DNA of 64,000 nt from Agapanthus africanus. Taxonomy: Eukaryota > Streptophyta > Magnoliopsida > Asparagales > Amaryllidaceae. Made by a program: the position numbers and the translations under genes. Under the pieces are notes generated by a model. It was not told where the DNA came from. It did not search any database and worked only from the letters and a program-made list of their open reading frames with translations. Positions within the stretch are counted from its first letter, which is position 1. Each line of letters opens with the position of its first letter. Positions 1-11,227 of the stretch are shown piece after piece. The stretch lies in assembly GCA_030015575.1 (NCBI GenBank), contig JASDDO010000006.1, positions 324,246,361 to 324,310,360 of the forward strand. Reading direction: 5' to 3'.

Positions 1-290
1 CAGGTTACAGGTTCTTGGATCTAAAACAGTGAAAACAATGAAAGACGACGTAAAAGTGAGACTTTGACCGACAAACAGAGAATCTTGATCAAGCCTATAC
101 AAAGATCAGTACAAAGCAGCGCAAGGTTCAAGACTTCGTCACGAAGCAACGGTAAAAGTCCGCTACAATGTTCACTGTGAAGATCTGGAGAAGATGTAGA
201 AGCCAATCTGAGAAAAGACCTATAAAAGTAGAAAGTACAAGTCAGCAGGAGCCAGTACACCAAATTTTATGCATCAATCCTCTTGTTTGG

Positions 291-336
291 CCGTGGAACC
301 GCGGCCAAAACATGCCTTGGGCCGCGGTTCCGCGGC
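291..336. repeat. GC-rich inverted repeat in LTR
   Basis: The arms GGAACCGCGGCC (295-306) and GGCCGCGGTTCC (320-331) are perfect reverse complements around a 13-nt loop. With one mismatch they extend outwards to about 291 and 336. It lies about 130 bp upstream of the LTR TATA box, so it sits in the promoter part of this LTR. Confidence 0.8.
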
Positions 337-464
337 AGAGTAGTGCAATCAGGAAAAACACTTTTTACCATATTTTTGAGACGGTGTTGACTAGGTCTTT
401 TCTTAGGGGTATTTTCGTAAAAGCAGATATGAGAATCAAATGTAACCTAGGGTTTCCTATCCTC

Positions 465-472
465 TATAAATA
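465..472 (+). promoter_or_regulatory. TATA box of the first LTR
   Basis: TATAAATA lies in an otherwise AT/GC-mixed stretch (CCTCTATAAATAGG), the usual form of a plant LTR TATA box. About 45 bp downstream there are AATAAT/AATAAA words that could serve as the LTR polyadenylation signal. Confidence 0.55.
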
Positions 473-3400
473 GGAACTCTAATCATTGTAATTCTTATGC
501 CTCCTTTTAATAATAAATTTCAGATCTCTTTTTGGTGAGCATCGGTGTTTCCTTTCCATTCAGAAATTCAGATCTGACAACCCTGCATGGATGATTGGAG
601 GGATGCATCTGTAAATAGATTTAATTTCTCGTCCTAGTGTAGATTTTAATTCTTTACCCTAGGTAGATTTAATTTCATGCCCTAGGAACTTGTTTAGGGT
701 TTAGCTTTGGGGAAGGATTTTGAGAGATGAGATCTCTCATCCCTTTCTTACCCACCAAATATTTACAATAGGACTCCATGCATACACGCACACACCGCGC
801 CCTACGGCATGCTACCCCTCGAGGTAACGATGACACCGTAGTGTAAAGGCCCGGCTGCGCGCGTTTTCCATGGAGGTTAGGGTAAGGATCTCTAAAGGAA
901 GGACAAGAATCTAGAGGAAGGAACACCTTCCCGAATGGATCTAATCCCCTTAATTGATAATTACCATAACTCCTCACAGATCTTCATTCGGGTATAGAAA
1001 GCGTTGAGATTTAATTGCATTTCCAAACCATCCTTAAACCTAACCCTAGCAAGAATAGATCTAGATAATTGCCCTAGGTTAATTAGATTTTTAGATTTAA
1101 TAACAACTCTGAACACCCTTCGGAATTAACTCGTAAGAACGAATCGGAGATTCACAACATCCCTGTGGACCGACCCGTACTCACCGGCTAGCTGCAAAGC
1201 GACGCCGTTCTTGATTGCGGTTACAAATATTTTTGATCTATCTTTTAGAAAGCGCAAGCACGCTAAATCATTCCAATCAGGCACCAGTAAAGTTGGAAGA
1301 AGTAAAGAAGCAGGTTGCCGAATTGCTAGAGTAGGGTTGGATTCACAGCAGCAATGCATCCTGAGGAGCTCCAGTTCTTCTAGTCAAGAAGAAAGATGGC
1401 ACAAGGAGGATGTGCATCGATTATCGAGAATTAAACTGGGTGACTATTAAGAACAAGTACCCGATCCATCGTATTGGCGAATTGTTCGAGCAGCTTAGTG
1501 GCGCGAGGGGATTCTTAAAGCTGGATTTACGATCCGGATATCATCAGGTCTGAGTTAAATCAGAGGATATTTGCAAGACTGCGTTCCGAACTCAATATGG
1601 ACATTACGAGTATTTAGTGATGCCATTCGGAGTCACGACTGCACCGGCGATATTTATGGACTTGATGAACCGAATCTTTTCATCGTTCTTGGACCAGTTT
1701 ATAGTGGTGTTCATCGATGATATTCTGGTCTACTCGAGGAGCCTAGAAGAGCTTGCTAAACACTTGAAGATCGCACTGCAGACATTGAGGCATGAAAGAT
1801 TATATGCAAAGATAAGCAAGTGCGAGTTTTGGCTTGAAGAAGTGAAGTTTTTGGGGCATGTCGTATCCGGAGATGGAATCGCCGTTGATCCCGAGAAAAT
1901 TGCAGCAGTTCAGGATTGGCCGATTTCGAAGAACTTAGCGGAGATCAGAAGTTTTCTTGGGCTTGCAAGATATTACAGAAGATTCGTGGAGAATTTTGCT
2001 CGCTTGGCTGAGCCTTTGACCAAGCTTACACGGAAGGAAGTACCGTTCGTTTGGACGGATGGTTGTGTGTCATCTTTTGAGGTGTTGAAGCAAAGATTGA
2101 CAACCACACCTATTTTGACCGTACCAGACGGTCCCTGAGAATTGGTGATTCACAGCGACGCATCTGGGAAAGGTTTGGGATGTGTTTTGATGAAGCATGG
2201 GAAGGTTATAGTTTATACATCGAGACAGTTGAAGACCCAGGAGAAGAATTACCCAACTCATGATTTGGAGCTTGCAGCAGTGATTTTCGCTTTGAAGATT
2301 TGGAGATACTACTTAGTGGGCGAAAAGGTCGAAGTATTCACCGATCACAAAAACCTAAAGTATGTGTTCACACAGAAAGAGCTTAACATGAGGCGGCATA
2401 GATGGTTGGAGCTGATGGCTGACTATGATCTTGATCTCAAGTACCATCCGGAGAAAGTTAATGTAGTGCCGGATGCACTTAGTCGGTTGCCAGCAATTCA
2501 GATGTTGACTGCACAGAAGGAGCTTATCGAAGATTTTCGGAGATTCGAGTTGGAGATTGTGCTACCGCATTCTTCGGGACAGTTGATGCAGCTGCAAGTA
2601 CAGTCGTCGTTCATCGAGAGTATTAAAGCAGCGCAGTCACAGAACCCAAGATTGCAAAAGTTTCGAGAACAGGTTGAAGCAGGACTTCGAATGGACTTGT
2701 TGATTCATGAAGATGGTTCGTTGCGATATGGTAGCCATTTGTGTATGCCGAAAGGAGATATTCACAAAGAAGTTGTGATGGAGGCGCACAGTTCCGCATA
2801 TTCCGTACATCCAGGAGGCATGAATATGTACCGTGATCTAAGACAGCATTTCTGGTGGGAAGGTATGAAAAGAGAGATTGCCCGCTTTGTAGCGAAGTGC
2901 TTGGTGTGTCAGCAAGTTAAGGCTGAACATCAAAGAGTAGCTGGTTTATTGCAACTACTTCCGATTCCTCAATGGAAGTAGGAACATATAACCATAGATT
3001 TCGTGACAGCTTTACCGCGAAGTCCGAAGGGCAACGATGCAGTTTGGGTGATTGTTGATCGATTGACCAAGGCAGCTCATTTCATACCATTTCGAGTTGG
3101 TCAGGCAATGAAAGCGTTAGCAGAACGGTACATGCAAGAGATTGTGAGATTGCATGGAGTGCCTGTGAGCATCGTTTCCGGCCGTGACACCCGATTCTTA
3201 TCGCACTTCTGGAGGAGTTTACAGAAAAGTCTGGGGACGCGATTGAAGTTTAGCACAGCTTATCATCCTCAGACAGATGGCCAGTCGGAGAGAACAATCC
3301 AAACTCTTGAAGATATGTTGAGAGCTTGTATGTTAGACTTCAAGGGTTCATGGGAGGATCATCTACACTTGGTGGAGTTTTCGTACAATAACAACTTTTA

Positions 3401-4756
3401 GGCGATTATTCAGATGGTTCCAATCGAAGCGTTGTATGACCGCAAGTGTTGCTCACCCATTTGTTGGGACGATGTTGGATAAAGAAGATTGTTGGGACCA
3501 GATTTGATCGTGCAAACTGTGGAGAAGGTTAATACTATCCGAAATCACATGAGGGCAGCGCAGGATCGGCAGAAGAGTTGGGCCGACACATCTAGAAGAT
3601 CTCTAGAGTTCGCTGTTGGTGATCTGGTATTCTTGAAGATATCACCGACCAGAGGAGTGATTCGTTTTGGGAGTCGAGGCAAGCTTAGTCCTCGATTCGT
3701 TAGGCCTTTCGAGATTATGGAGCATGTTGCAAAAGTGGCTTATCGATTGGCGTTACCACCATCTTTGGCGAATGTTCATGACGTGTCTCATGTATCTCAA
3801 CTCCGTAAGTATGTTCGAGATGAAACACACGTGCTAGATCATTCGGAGCTGACTGTAAGAGAGGATTTGACCTATGAAGAACGACCGATGTCGATTGTTG
3901 ATCGAAGAGAAAGGTCCTCAAGAACAATGTTAACCCTCTCGTGCTTGTTTCTTGGGAAAATCGCTCGCACAGAGAGTTGACTTGGGAACGAGAAGACGAG
4001 ATTCGACAAAAGTTTCCACACATGTTCTTATAGATTCATGTTTGTTTATCTTTTCTTGTTCCTGGAATTTCGAGGACGAAATTATTTTTGTAGTTGATTA
4101 TAATATAACACCCTAGTTCATTTATACCAGTTCTATTTTGAGTATTTCTTTATTTATGGTATTTTCTCGATTTATTGTGTTTTGGGTGCGAATAGTGTAT
4201 TGGACATCTGTATTTGCATCCGACCTGACCCGCTCGCTGGAAACCCGTCTTGATTCCTGTTTATGATTTATCCCGGCTAGTTACGTGGATCCGTGCACTT
4301 TCATATTGTTTATACTGCATACTGGCATTATATCTTGCATCTGCATTTTTTTAGTATAACAAATAAAGTCAAATAAAATATTTTAAAAATATCCAGTATG
4401 GCCTGCATCATACTCCTGATCCTGTGGTAGTATTCGTGCATCGTGTTCTCGTCCCATTCAGTAAAACGGACACGTTTGGATAGCTACGTGCACGCTACGT
4501 GTATCCGTTCTTGGGGGTATGCATTTTCATAACCCGAATATCCTATTTTAGTTTTGGTTGACACGTATATTAACCGTATTTTCAAACCGTAATTTTAGAC
4601 CCGACCCGGGTATGTTTTGGACTATTTTTGTATAAGCCAAAATCTCAAATAAATTCAATATTATATTCATTATATATATACTGTTTATATATTAACGTTA
4701 TATATATTTTTTTAACAAAATATATTTTTATCTAACCAATCTATCCCTCTCTCCTC

Positions 4757-4759
<3 letters not shown>

Positions 4760-4830
<71 letters not shown>

Positions 4831-4919
4831 TACTTTTTTGATTATAAAAACCCCACCCACATCTCTCTCTCTCCCCCTCTCTCCCTTTCTCTCTCTCTCT
4901 CTCCCTCTCTCTCTCCTCT
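4760..4919. repeat. (TA)n microsatellite, TATA box and CT-rich tract
   Basis: About 32 TA units (4760-4823) are followed by TTATAAAAAC at 4842-4851, then a CT-rich tract (4861-4919). The order TA run, TATA box, CT-rich leader is consistent with the promoter and transcription start of the Tekay LTR. Confidence 0.75.
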
Positions 4920-5792
4920 CGCGATCACTGTTCCTCTCGTGAGGATCTCGTCACCACTCTCCCCTACCGTCACCTCCCTCCTTTCTCCATCTTTATTTAT
5001 TTTCTCGCCGCTTCGTCCACGAGAACCTTAACCCTAACCCACGTCGCACCTTGCCTCGTCGTCGCCTCCTCACCCCGTCATCCTCATCTTCTCCTCGACC
5101 TCACCTCTCTCCACTCTTCCCTTCATCACCACCATCACCTACAACCCAACCCGAGCCAACCCTACACACCCAAGAACCCACTGCGGCCACCTCCTCTGTC
5201 GCCGTCGCCCCTTATCGCCGACCAACTCGTCAGCCTGCCCTCGTCACCATCCCCGTCTCCTCACCTCCTTCTCTCTTCCCTTCAACCCCTCTCTTCTCCC
5301 GTACCCACTGCCTGGCCGGAAAACCTCGCCAGCCCCGTCGACCTCGTCGACTCCACTCATCACCGTCTTCATCTCCTTCTTCTTCTCTTTCCCACACTCT
5401 CAAACCCAGCAAGAACCCTGCACAGAAACTGACCCCAAGAAACCAAGAACCTTGATCCATTGCCTCGCCGGAAAATCCCCACCTGCATCCTCGCCATCGA
5501 CGGCCCATCGTCAACGTCACCCCCTTGCCTTCCTCTCTGACTCCAGAGCCAACCCAGAGCACCAAACCCCAGTTCTTCTCCTTCTTCTTCTTCTTTTCTC
5601 TTTCTTGACTCGTGTGTTTTCCAGTAATCACCGGAGCTGTGCCGCCGCTGCCGATCCGAGCAACCCAATGGACGTCTCCAACCAGCATGGTCATGTTCTT
5701 GCTTTGCTTGGTCCTGTCCCGTGCGCGCGCGTGTGCATTGTGACGTTTACCCGACGTCGGACGCAGCGTACGCACCCCGTTGTGAGATCCGT

Positions 5793-6400
5793 TCAGGCAA
5801 GTTTATCTTGCTACATGCTATACTACTATATTTTGCATTCATGCGAATAATAATATTACATATTGTTTAGTTATGCATCCATATTACAAATTTACAGTTT
5901 TTCGATACCCGTATGCATCTGTACCGTTATTTACAAATCTAGTCGCATGCAAGTTCATCTTGCTACAAGTTATAATACATAGTTTGCGTACATATGAATA
6001 AAAATATCACATGTTGATTGCATCGTACACCCATATTAATGTTTTACTGTTTTCGGATACCCGTATGCATCCATATCATTTATTATATATGTAGCTGCAT
6101 CTACAGATTATATTATTTCATGTTATTGTTGTATTAACACCCCATGCTTGATAATGTGCATCCTACATAGTCATGGAGCGGTAATTGTGCCCCCTGATAG
6201 ATAATTGTGCATCCATATTTTATTGTGTACCCATACCATTAATTCTATATATCTAGTTGCATGCCATGCCATGTTAATTCATATTACTGTTACATTAGTA
6301 CCCCATACTTAATAATGTGCATCCTACATAGTCATGATGTAACCCCTGATAGATAATTATGCATCCATACTTTTACCGTACATCCGTACTTTTACCCTGA
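5793..6400 (+). repeat. Degenerate tandem duplications inside the Tekay LTR
   Basis: Two imperfect duplications are visible. A unit beginning GCAAGTTTATCTTGCTACA (about 5797) recurs near 5950 as GCAAGTTCATCTTGCTACA, each followed by CGATACCCGTATGCATC or a close variant. A second unit containing AATGTGCATCCTACATAGTC recurs at about 6155 and 6314. Both have periods of about 150-165 bp. They are part of the LTR and carry no gene. Confidence 0.65.
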
Positions 6401-7426
6401 TTCAATACTTGCTATATTTTACTGTTGGGCACTCATTTGATACACTGTGCACTACTTGACATGACCGGATACACCACTACCTGACATGTTACCTGATCCT
6501 GTTTCTAATGCCGACAATCCTGACATGTTGTCCCGATGGACATATCCTGTTGTCTGTATAGACAAACCTGTACCTGCTTGATCCTGTGTTGGCATTAGCT
6601 TCAGATTCATCAATACCTGACTTGAACACATAACTTGGGGGTAAGGGGAAATCAATGATGAAACCTGACTTGTACCTCAACAGTTCGACGCTTATACTGA
6701 TCAATTTTACGGGTTAGGCCAGCCCCAGGATGTTGCTGCTGACATCATTCGTCTGTACATGTTACCTGTTTATTGCCTAGTGGCACGTCTCGGATTCAGC
6801 CCGAGAGTCTTGACCGTGATCCCGGACATGCACGGGATACTATTGAGTTATATCGACGATTCATTAAATTGATTTCACAGACTTGAGAGTAGTTAACCCA
6901 GTAGTTTAGTTCAGAATACTCACCGCACGTCACAAGTGCTTATACACTTCACTATTCCTTATTCGTGTTTCTGTTATACTCATTACTGTTCATACTCATG
7001 CCTGCATATCTCGTGTATCATCTTCATGTATTTTTGTTTAATATTATGACGCACTGACATCTGGGTTTTGCATGGCCCAGATCCTTTATCTTTGTCGCAG
7101 GCCGACCAGGAGTACTTCAATCGACAGGCCGAGCAGTGAGGACCCTGTTAGTATTCTAGTTTAGTTTCCTTTCAGCATTTTCATTTTCTGATGTGAGCCC
7201 GTATTTGGGACGTACTTTCCAGATGTTATTGCTTCCGCACATATTATTTCTTGACTCGTTTATTCTGGCATATGGACATGTACTAGGTAGTTTATTTTAT
7301 TTTACTGTTCTTGATATTTTATAGACAGCCTAAATGTGACTGTGGAGGGATGTTTCCTAACCACAGGTAGCATGGTTGGCTCTATCACGTGCCGATCTTA
7401 GCGCACTCTGGGAAGCGGGCGTGACA

Positions 7427-8990
7427 CCGGGCGATCGAGGTCAGGAGAGTTGACATGAAGAATAATACGGCGGATCCACTCACAAAGGCCATACCCCAGA
7501 TACAATTTGAGAGATTTTGGGATGTTGGGTATGAGATACTACAACAACTGGCCTTAGTGCAAGTGGAAGATTGTTAGTTGTATGTATGCCCTAGAGGCCA
7601 TGATTGTACATGATTGTATATTATAATGGATGCTTGGACATATATAGGAGGGACTTTCTTGCTCAATATGATAGTATGCTATCTGGTTACTCTTTATCTT
7701 AACATGTTGACTAGTATTGTGATACTGTCTTACTCTCACATGTTGGTAAAGCCCTTAGGATGTGTACTAGACTACCAGGATTATAATGCAGATCATACTA
7801 GTGGGGCCAGGGTAGTCCACAAGTTCATCCTTTTATTGTTCTTAGTCGTGAGTGTATCGAGGCGGGGCATCGATATTCCAGAGTAGACTAGCGTATACGT
7901 TTCTTGACCCATTTGATGGGCGATGGATGATCCCACATCTATTGGTGTTTGACATCAAAGATTGTATACGGGTGCTCAGTGGAGACTGGGTACACTGAAC
8001 AGGACTCGTCGAGAACTCCTAGATGGTATTATACCTAACGTCAGATAGCACTTCTCTGGTGACACTGGTATAGTTTAGTCTGTAGACCCGAGATCGTCAT
8101 AGAGTCTTGTGTGATTCCCACTGTGCTTTGATTTCCACCCTACCACGTTTAAGAGAGCGTGCAAAAGGGTGGTTATTAGGTACAGTCTCGAGTCACATGG
8201 AGGCAATGAGCGATAGGAGGGGTTTCGTCTCTCCCGGTATTGGGGGTTGATGTTGCGCTATGTTCGATTGGCCATAACAGGAAGTCCTTGACCAGGGTTG
8301 ATACTGAGATTTACTGGTAAGTGTTATCAGTAGTTTCTCGACTCGTTATGAGCCTCACATCGGCATGACTTATCAAGTTATTGGGGTATGACGTTTACCA
8401 CCCCCAGACTCGATATACGACATATCAGACGAAAAGACCGGACTGTACGGTAGTGTTACTTACTGAATTCACGGGATATTTTCTCACTATGGTTCATTGG
8501 TTAAGTCTCTACTAATATCACTTATGATATTTTCTCACCATGGTTCATTCATTCATTTTCTTATTCATCTCCATTTTTGCTTTCTACCTTTCTTGTGAGG
8601 TGAAAAAGAAAATGAGAAAAATTATTCTAAAGTGAGAAAAATTCCCACTTCATCAATCTATACCAAGCTAGCCATTTAGTATAGGTTGTTTGCTTCACTA
8701 ATTCATCAATTAGTGAAGAACTAGATTGAGTTAGTGATTCTTCGACGTAGATCATTTTCGGTCTCGAAAATTTTTGAGCAAGCTCGTTTCTTTCACCTAG
8801 TGGAGCCTAAGGAGAGTCTGGGGCACCACGACTTGGAGCAAAGGGACTACTACTACACGGAGTTTTAGAAACGAAGGACCGGTCTACAAAGGTTGCATTT
8901 CTATATCACTTAGTGTAAAGTTGTTTACATGTTTTAAAAACCCTAATTCTCTAATTAGATCCTTGGTCGGGCTCGCTCGACACCATAATT
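7427..8990 (+). mobile_element. Copia element remnant: end of RNase H region and long LTR
   Basis: At 7440-7570 the forward strand encodes a run with DMKNNTADPLTKAIP, the signature of the Copia RNase H end (ADPLTK). It is followed by a purine-rich tract and an LTR starting TGTTAGTTGTATGTATGCCC at 7572. The LTR runs to about 8990 (about 1.4 kb); the right end is placed only roughly. The LTR text, including the GCCCTAGAGGCCATG start and the late ACCCTAATT stretch, is of the long-LTR Copia type (Angela/SIRE-like). Everything upstream of the RNase H end is absent because the Tekay element adjoins it. A fossil with only its 3' end present. Confidence 0.65.
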
Positions 8991-10518
8991 TTTTTAATAT
9001 AGCATACTTGATGCGTGCCGAAAACCGTCGGGGGTGCTAAGCGAACCCAGCAGCCAGAATCTGTAGGGTGTTTTTTGTCAACCCATTGAGATGAGAAATA
9101 TGCGCCGCTTGTCGGGCGTATACAGATTCCCCATGTCCAGGGTAGGCTGGGGTTTATTGATTATGGGGATCCGAATATCCGATAGCCACGGACTAAGCTG
9201 CCGTTAATTACCCCTCGTCTTTAAAACGAAGGAACCTCCGATTGATGGGTCAAACTAGTCATGTGAACTCAATTTGCAGTGTGCATATGTGTGTGGCTTG
9301 AGGGATTTTGGGTATATCGGGGGCCTCGCAGAGTTTACGGGGGTCCCGCTATCTGGATAACGGGATGGGGGTCAAGGGGGCTAGCAGCTTCCTTGCGAGA
9401 TGCAAGGCAGCGGCCTGTTAGAAATTTTTTCTAGCGGGGGACGTGTTTTGAGTGTGGAATGTATGAAAAAAAGAAAGAAGAAAAGAAAAAAACGTTGAAT
9501 AACGTCCTAAGGACGTGTGGGCGCCAGGTGACGGGCGTTTGCGCCTCACATGCCGAGCACGCCGGGCGTCAGCGCCTCACATGCCGAGCACGCCGGGCGT
9601 CGGGCGCCGGACGCCTACAGAAAGAAGGGGTTTAGCACGTTGAACTCCCGAAAAAGATTTTTATCTATGGAGTTAAATTCCAAAAGATTTTGAGTGGAGT
9701 TAAACTTCCAAAAAGGATTTTTATTTATGGAGTCAAACTCCAAAAGATTTTGAATAGAGTTAATCTCCTAAAAGGGTTTTATTTGTGGAGTTAAACTTCA
9801 AATGATATTGACAAATGGAGTTGAACTCTCAGAAATCTTTGGAGATGATCAAAAGGGACCTCTTTCTTCTACCCTTTAGCCCTGAATTTTCTTGAGTCTT
9901 GGATCTTCCCGAAATAGGGTTTTTGGATATGGGTCTCCTTCTTCATCCTCTCTGTTGGCTAGATCTTGGAGAAAAGAGGGTAAGACTTAAAAATCTCCCC
10001 TTTTAGGGATTTGATGGAAGATCTGAATTTCCCTTCGAGGAATTTATGGTGAAAAACCATTTCTTTTGGGGAAAGAAAGAGTTAAACTTTTGATTTAATT
10101 CAGAAAAAAGAAGAAGCTTTAAAACCTTGAGAGAGGAGAAGGGGGCACAGAAACCCTAATTTTTTAGGGGAGTCAATTTTTTTTTCATTTCATCATCATG
10201 TTGTCTTATATAGGCTTACAAGTTTACATATAGCCCCTTGGGCTTTACAAAATGGCATTTTACATATCTCATGTGCTTAATTTTTTTTTCGCACATGAAC
10301 CATGAGTTTTACAAAAAATTGGCTTTATGCCCATTTTCCTTACATTTATTCATAAAAAAGTGTATCAAAATTATTCATTACATAATTTTCATTTTGGCAT
10401 GGGGCAGGCCGGCCGCGGGGCTCGACACGGGCATGTGCCAACTTAATCTGGGCTTGGGCCCGTTTACTTGGGATTGACTTTGACTTGGTTAACCGGGATG
10501 TAATTTTTTATCCCAACA
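8990..10518 (-). mobile_element. Tat-type 5' LTR (9062-10518) with a short piece of leader
   Basis: Read on the reverse strand, an LTR starts TGTTGGGATAAAAAATTACA at 10518 and ends ACACCCTACA at 9062. It matches the forward solo LTR at 31146-32634 at both ends (TGTTGGGGTCAAAAATTACA and ACACCCTACA). Beyond the LTR end there are about 70 bp of leader (8990-9061) beginning GATTCTGGC, like the leader of the forward Tat element at 28584, so this is a 5' LTR rather than a solo LTR. The rest of the element is missing. A reverse-strand TATA box (CTATATAAG) is near 10203-10213. Confidence 0.65.
9505..9840. repeat. GCGCC/CGTG-rich repeats and GAGTT-AACTC palindrome array in the Tat LTR
   Basis: At 9505-9615 the words ACGTG, GGGCGCC and GCCTCACATGCCGAGCACG recur in tandem. 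At 9640-9835 there are about seven copies of a short palindrome of the form GGAGTT-n-AACTCC (for example GGAGTCAAACTCC, GAGTTGAACTC), spaced roughly 30-45 bp apart. The forward relative at 31146-32634 carries the same two arrays. Confidence 0.65.
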
Positions 10519-10598
10519 CTCGCCAACTTCTCGAGGATTTTTCTGAATCTCAGAAACTCATCAAAGACGCAGTTGGAGCAATGTCATCTCAAGGTTAG
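10519..10598 (+). pseudogene. Last-exon fragment of a WSD (wax ester synthase/DGAT) paralogue
   Basis: Reading from 10521 gives RQLLEDFSESQKLIKDAVG, then AMSSQG and a stop at 10598. This aligns with the end of the complete WSD gene downstream (HRLIEDFAESLKLIKDAIV, then ARSS and stop). The match begins at the base after the Tat LTR edge (10518), so the retrotransposon inserted in the last exon of this paralogue, or a rearrangement removed the rest. No other exon of it was found in the window. Same strand and about 630 bp upstream of the intact gene, which indicates a tandem WSD pair. It cannot encode an enzyme here. Confidence 0.8.
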
Positions 10599-11227
10599 GA
10601 CTTAGGATACCTACAGTTATGTTATGGAAATCGAGAGGTTCACCGGATTTGAACACACATCTAAATTCAAGCCGTATTTGATTTTGTTTCAGGAAACGAA
10701 TTGCATCCTTGATCTATTCAAAAAGCGACTAGAGGTCGGACCGTACACTTCATTTTACAACTTTTAGCTATGTTACTAATCCTGTTCTAGTCAGTATTAC
10801 ATATGTATTATGGTTCCGATTCAGTATATTGGATGCTCGAGCTTTAACATGCACATTGCACGGAAAATAAAACTGAACTACGAAAATATTGGTGAAAAAA
10901 TAAATAAATTATATGAAATTTAATTTTCTCGGTTGTATATTTATATATTTATGACGCACACAAATTTATATATGCATTGACCAAAAGTTTTAATTTGATT
11001 TTATCTATTGAAATCACTCGCCTTTCATGAAGGCGTTCTTTGTTGCCCCGAGGTTACGCATCAATTTACATGCATTCTTGATGACAAAACCTCTTTAACC
11101 TCCATGAATAATTTATATATCATGCCCACATTATTTCTCATCTTTACTTGTTAGGTAAAAAAAAACCCAAAAGAGCCTTCTATAAATGGCTACAAATTAA
11201 TTTATCCTCACACTAAAATTCGAACCG
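10599..11227 (+). promoter_or_regulatory. Intergenic spacer and promoter of the WSD gene
   Basis: This spacer of about 630 bp is AT-rich and contains the 3' flank of the paralogue fragment and the presumed promoter of the WSD gene. A good TATA box, TATAAATG, lies at 11181-11188, 47 bp before the start codon at 11228, which leaves a short 5' leader of roughly 15-20 nt. I see no other gene or repeat here. Confidence 0.6.

Larger units (their letters stand above)
1..1196 (+). mobile_element. LTR fragment with start of leader, Athila/Tat-type Gypsy
   Basis: This looks like the 3' part of a long LTR followed by the beginning of an internal region. Seen: a TATA box at about 465-472, an AATAATAAA-rich stretch near 510-520, and at about 1130-1196 a tract reading like 'CCCTGTGGACCGACCCGTACTCACCGG', written here only as a reminder of the phrase common near the 3' end of Athila/Tat LTRs (key part CTGTGGACCGACCCGTACT). 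Directly after it, about 1198-1222, lies a sequence resembling the usual Athila/Tat primer site (TGGCGCCGTTGCC-like). The left end is outside the window and the right side stops against a Tekay fragment. Family assignment rests on remembered motif similarity. It is a fossil with no coding capacity seen here. Confidence 0.5.
1284..7426 (+). mobile_element. Tekay-type Ty3/Gypsy element, 3' part (pol and 3' LTR)
   Basis: Forward-strand fossil of a chromovirus-type Gypsy element. Recognisable parts in order: reverse transcriptase (about 1284-2140, with the motif [10 protein letters not shown] and the phrase [11 protein letters not shown]), RNase H (about 2140-2520, TDHKNLKYVF), zinc-binding and catalytic integrase (about 2780-3400, H2C2 region and AYHPQTDGQSER), the integrase tail with GKLSPRFVRPFEI (about 3650-3800), and a chromodomain-like tail ending near 4030. 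The phrase TTTCGAGGACGAAAT just before the LTR is typical of the Tekay/Del group. Gag, protease and the 5' LTR are not in the window; the left side stops against the Athila/Tat LTR fragment. The element is broken, with several breaks. Confidence 0.85.
4104..7426 (+). repeat. 3' LTR of the forward Tekay element
   Basis: The LTR is about 3.3 kb and runs from TATAACACCCTAG (the family usually starts TGTAACACCC) to GCGGGCGTGACA. Both ends match the reverse-strand Tekay LTRs at 44337-47159 and 47160-47940. Inside are a TATA box near 4842, a TA microsatellite, a CT-rich leader, and a GC-rich tract at 4930-5780 whose open frames are of low complexity and not credible genes. Immediately to the right (7427) Copia sequence begins, so this element probably inserted into that Copia. 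Confidence 0.75.

Noticed and set aside
5029-5040. Telomere-like CCTTAACCCTAACCC
   Set aside because: Fewer than three units; chance occurrence in a C-rich leader.
5051-5850. Proline/serine- and arginine/glycine-rich open frames on both strands
   Set aside because: They lie in the GC- and CT-rich leader part of the Tekay LTR, show low-complexity composition on both strands and have no domain; chance frames.
9062-10518. Solo LTR interpretation
   Set aside because: The flanking 5-mers do not match (GAATC and CTCGC), and a leader with a GATTCTGGC start follows the LTR, so it is a 5' LTR of a truncated element.
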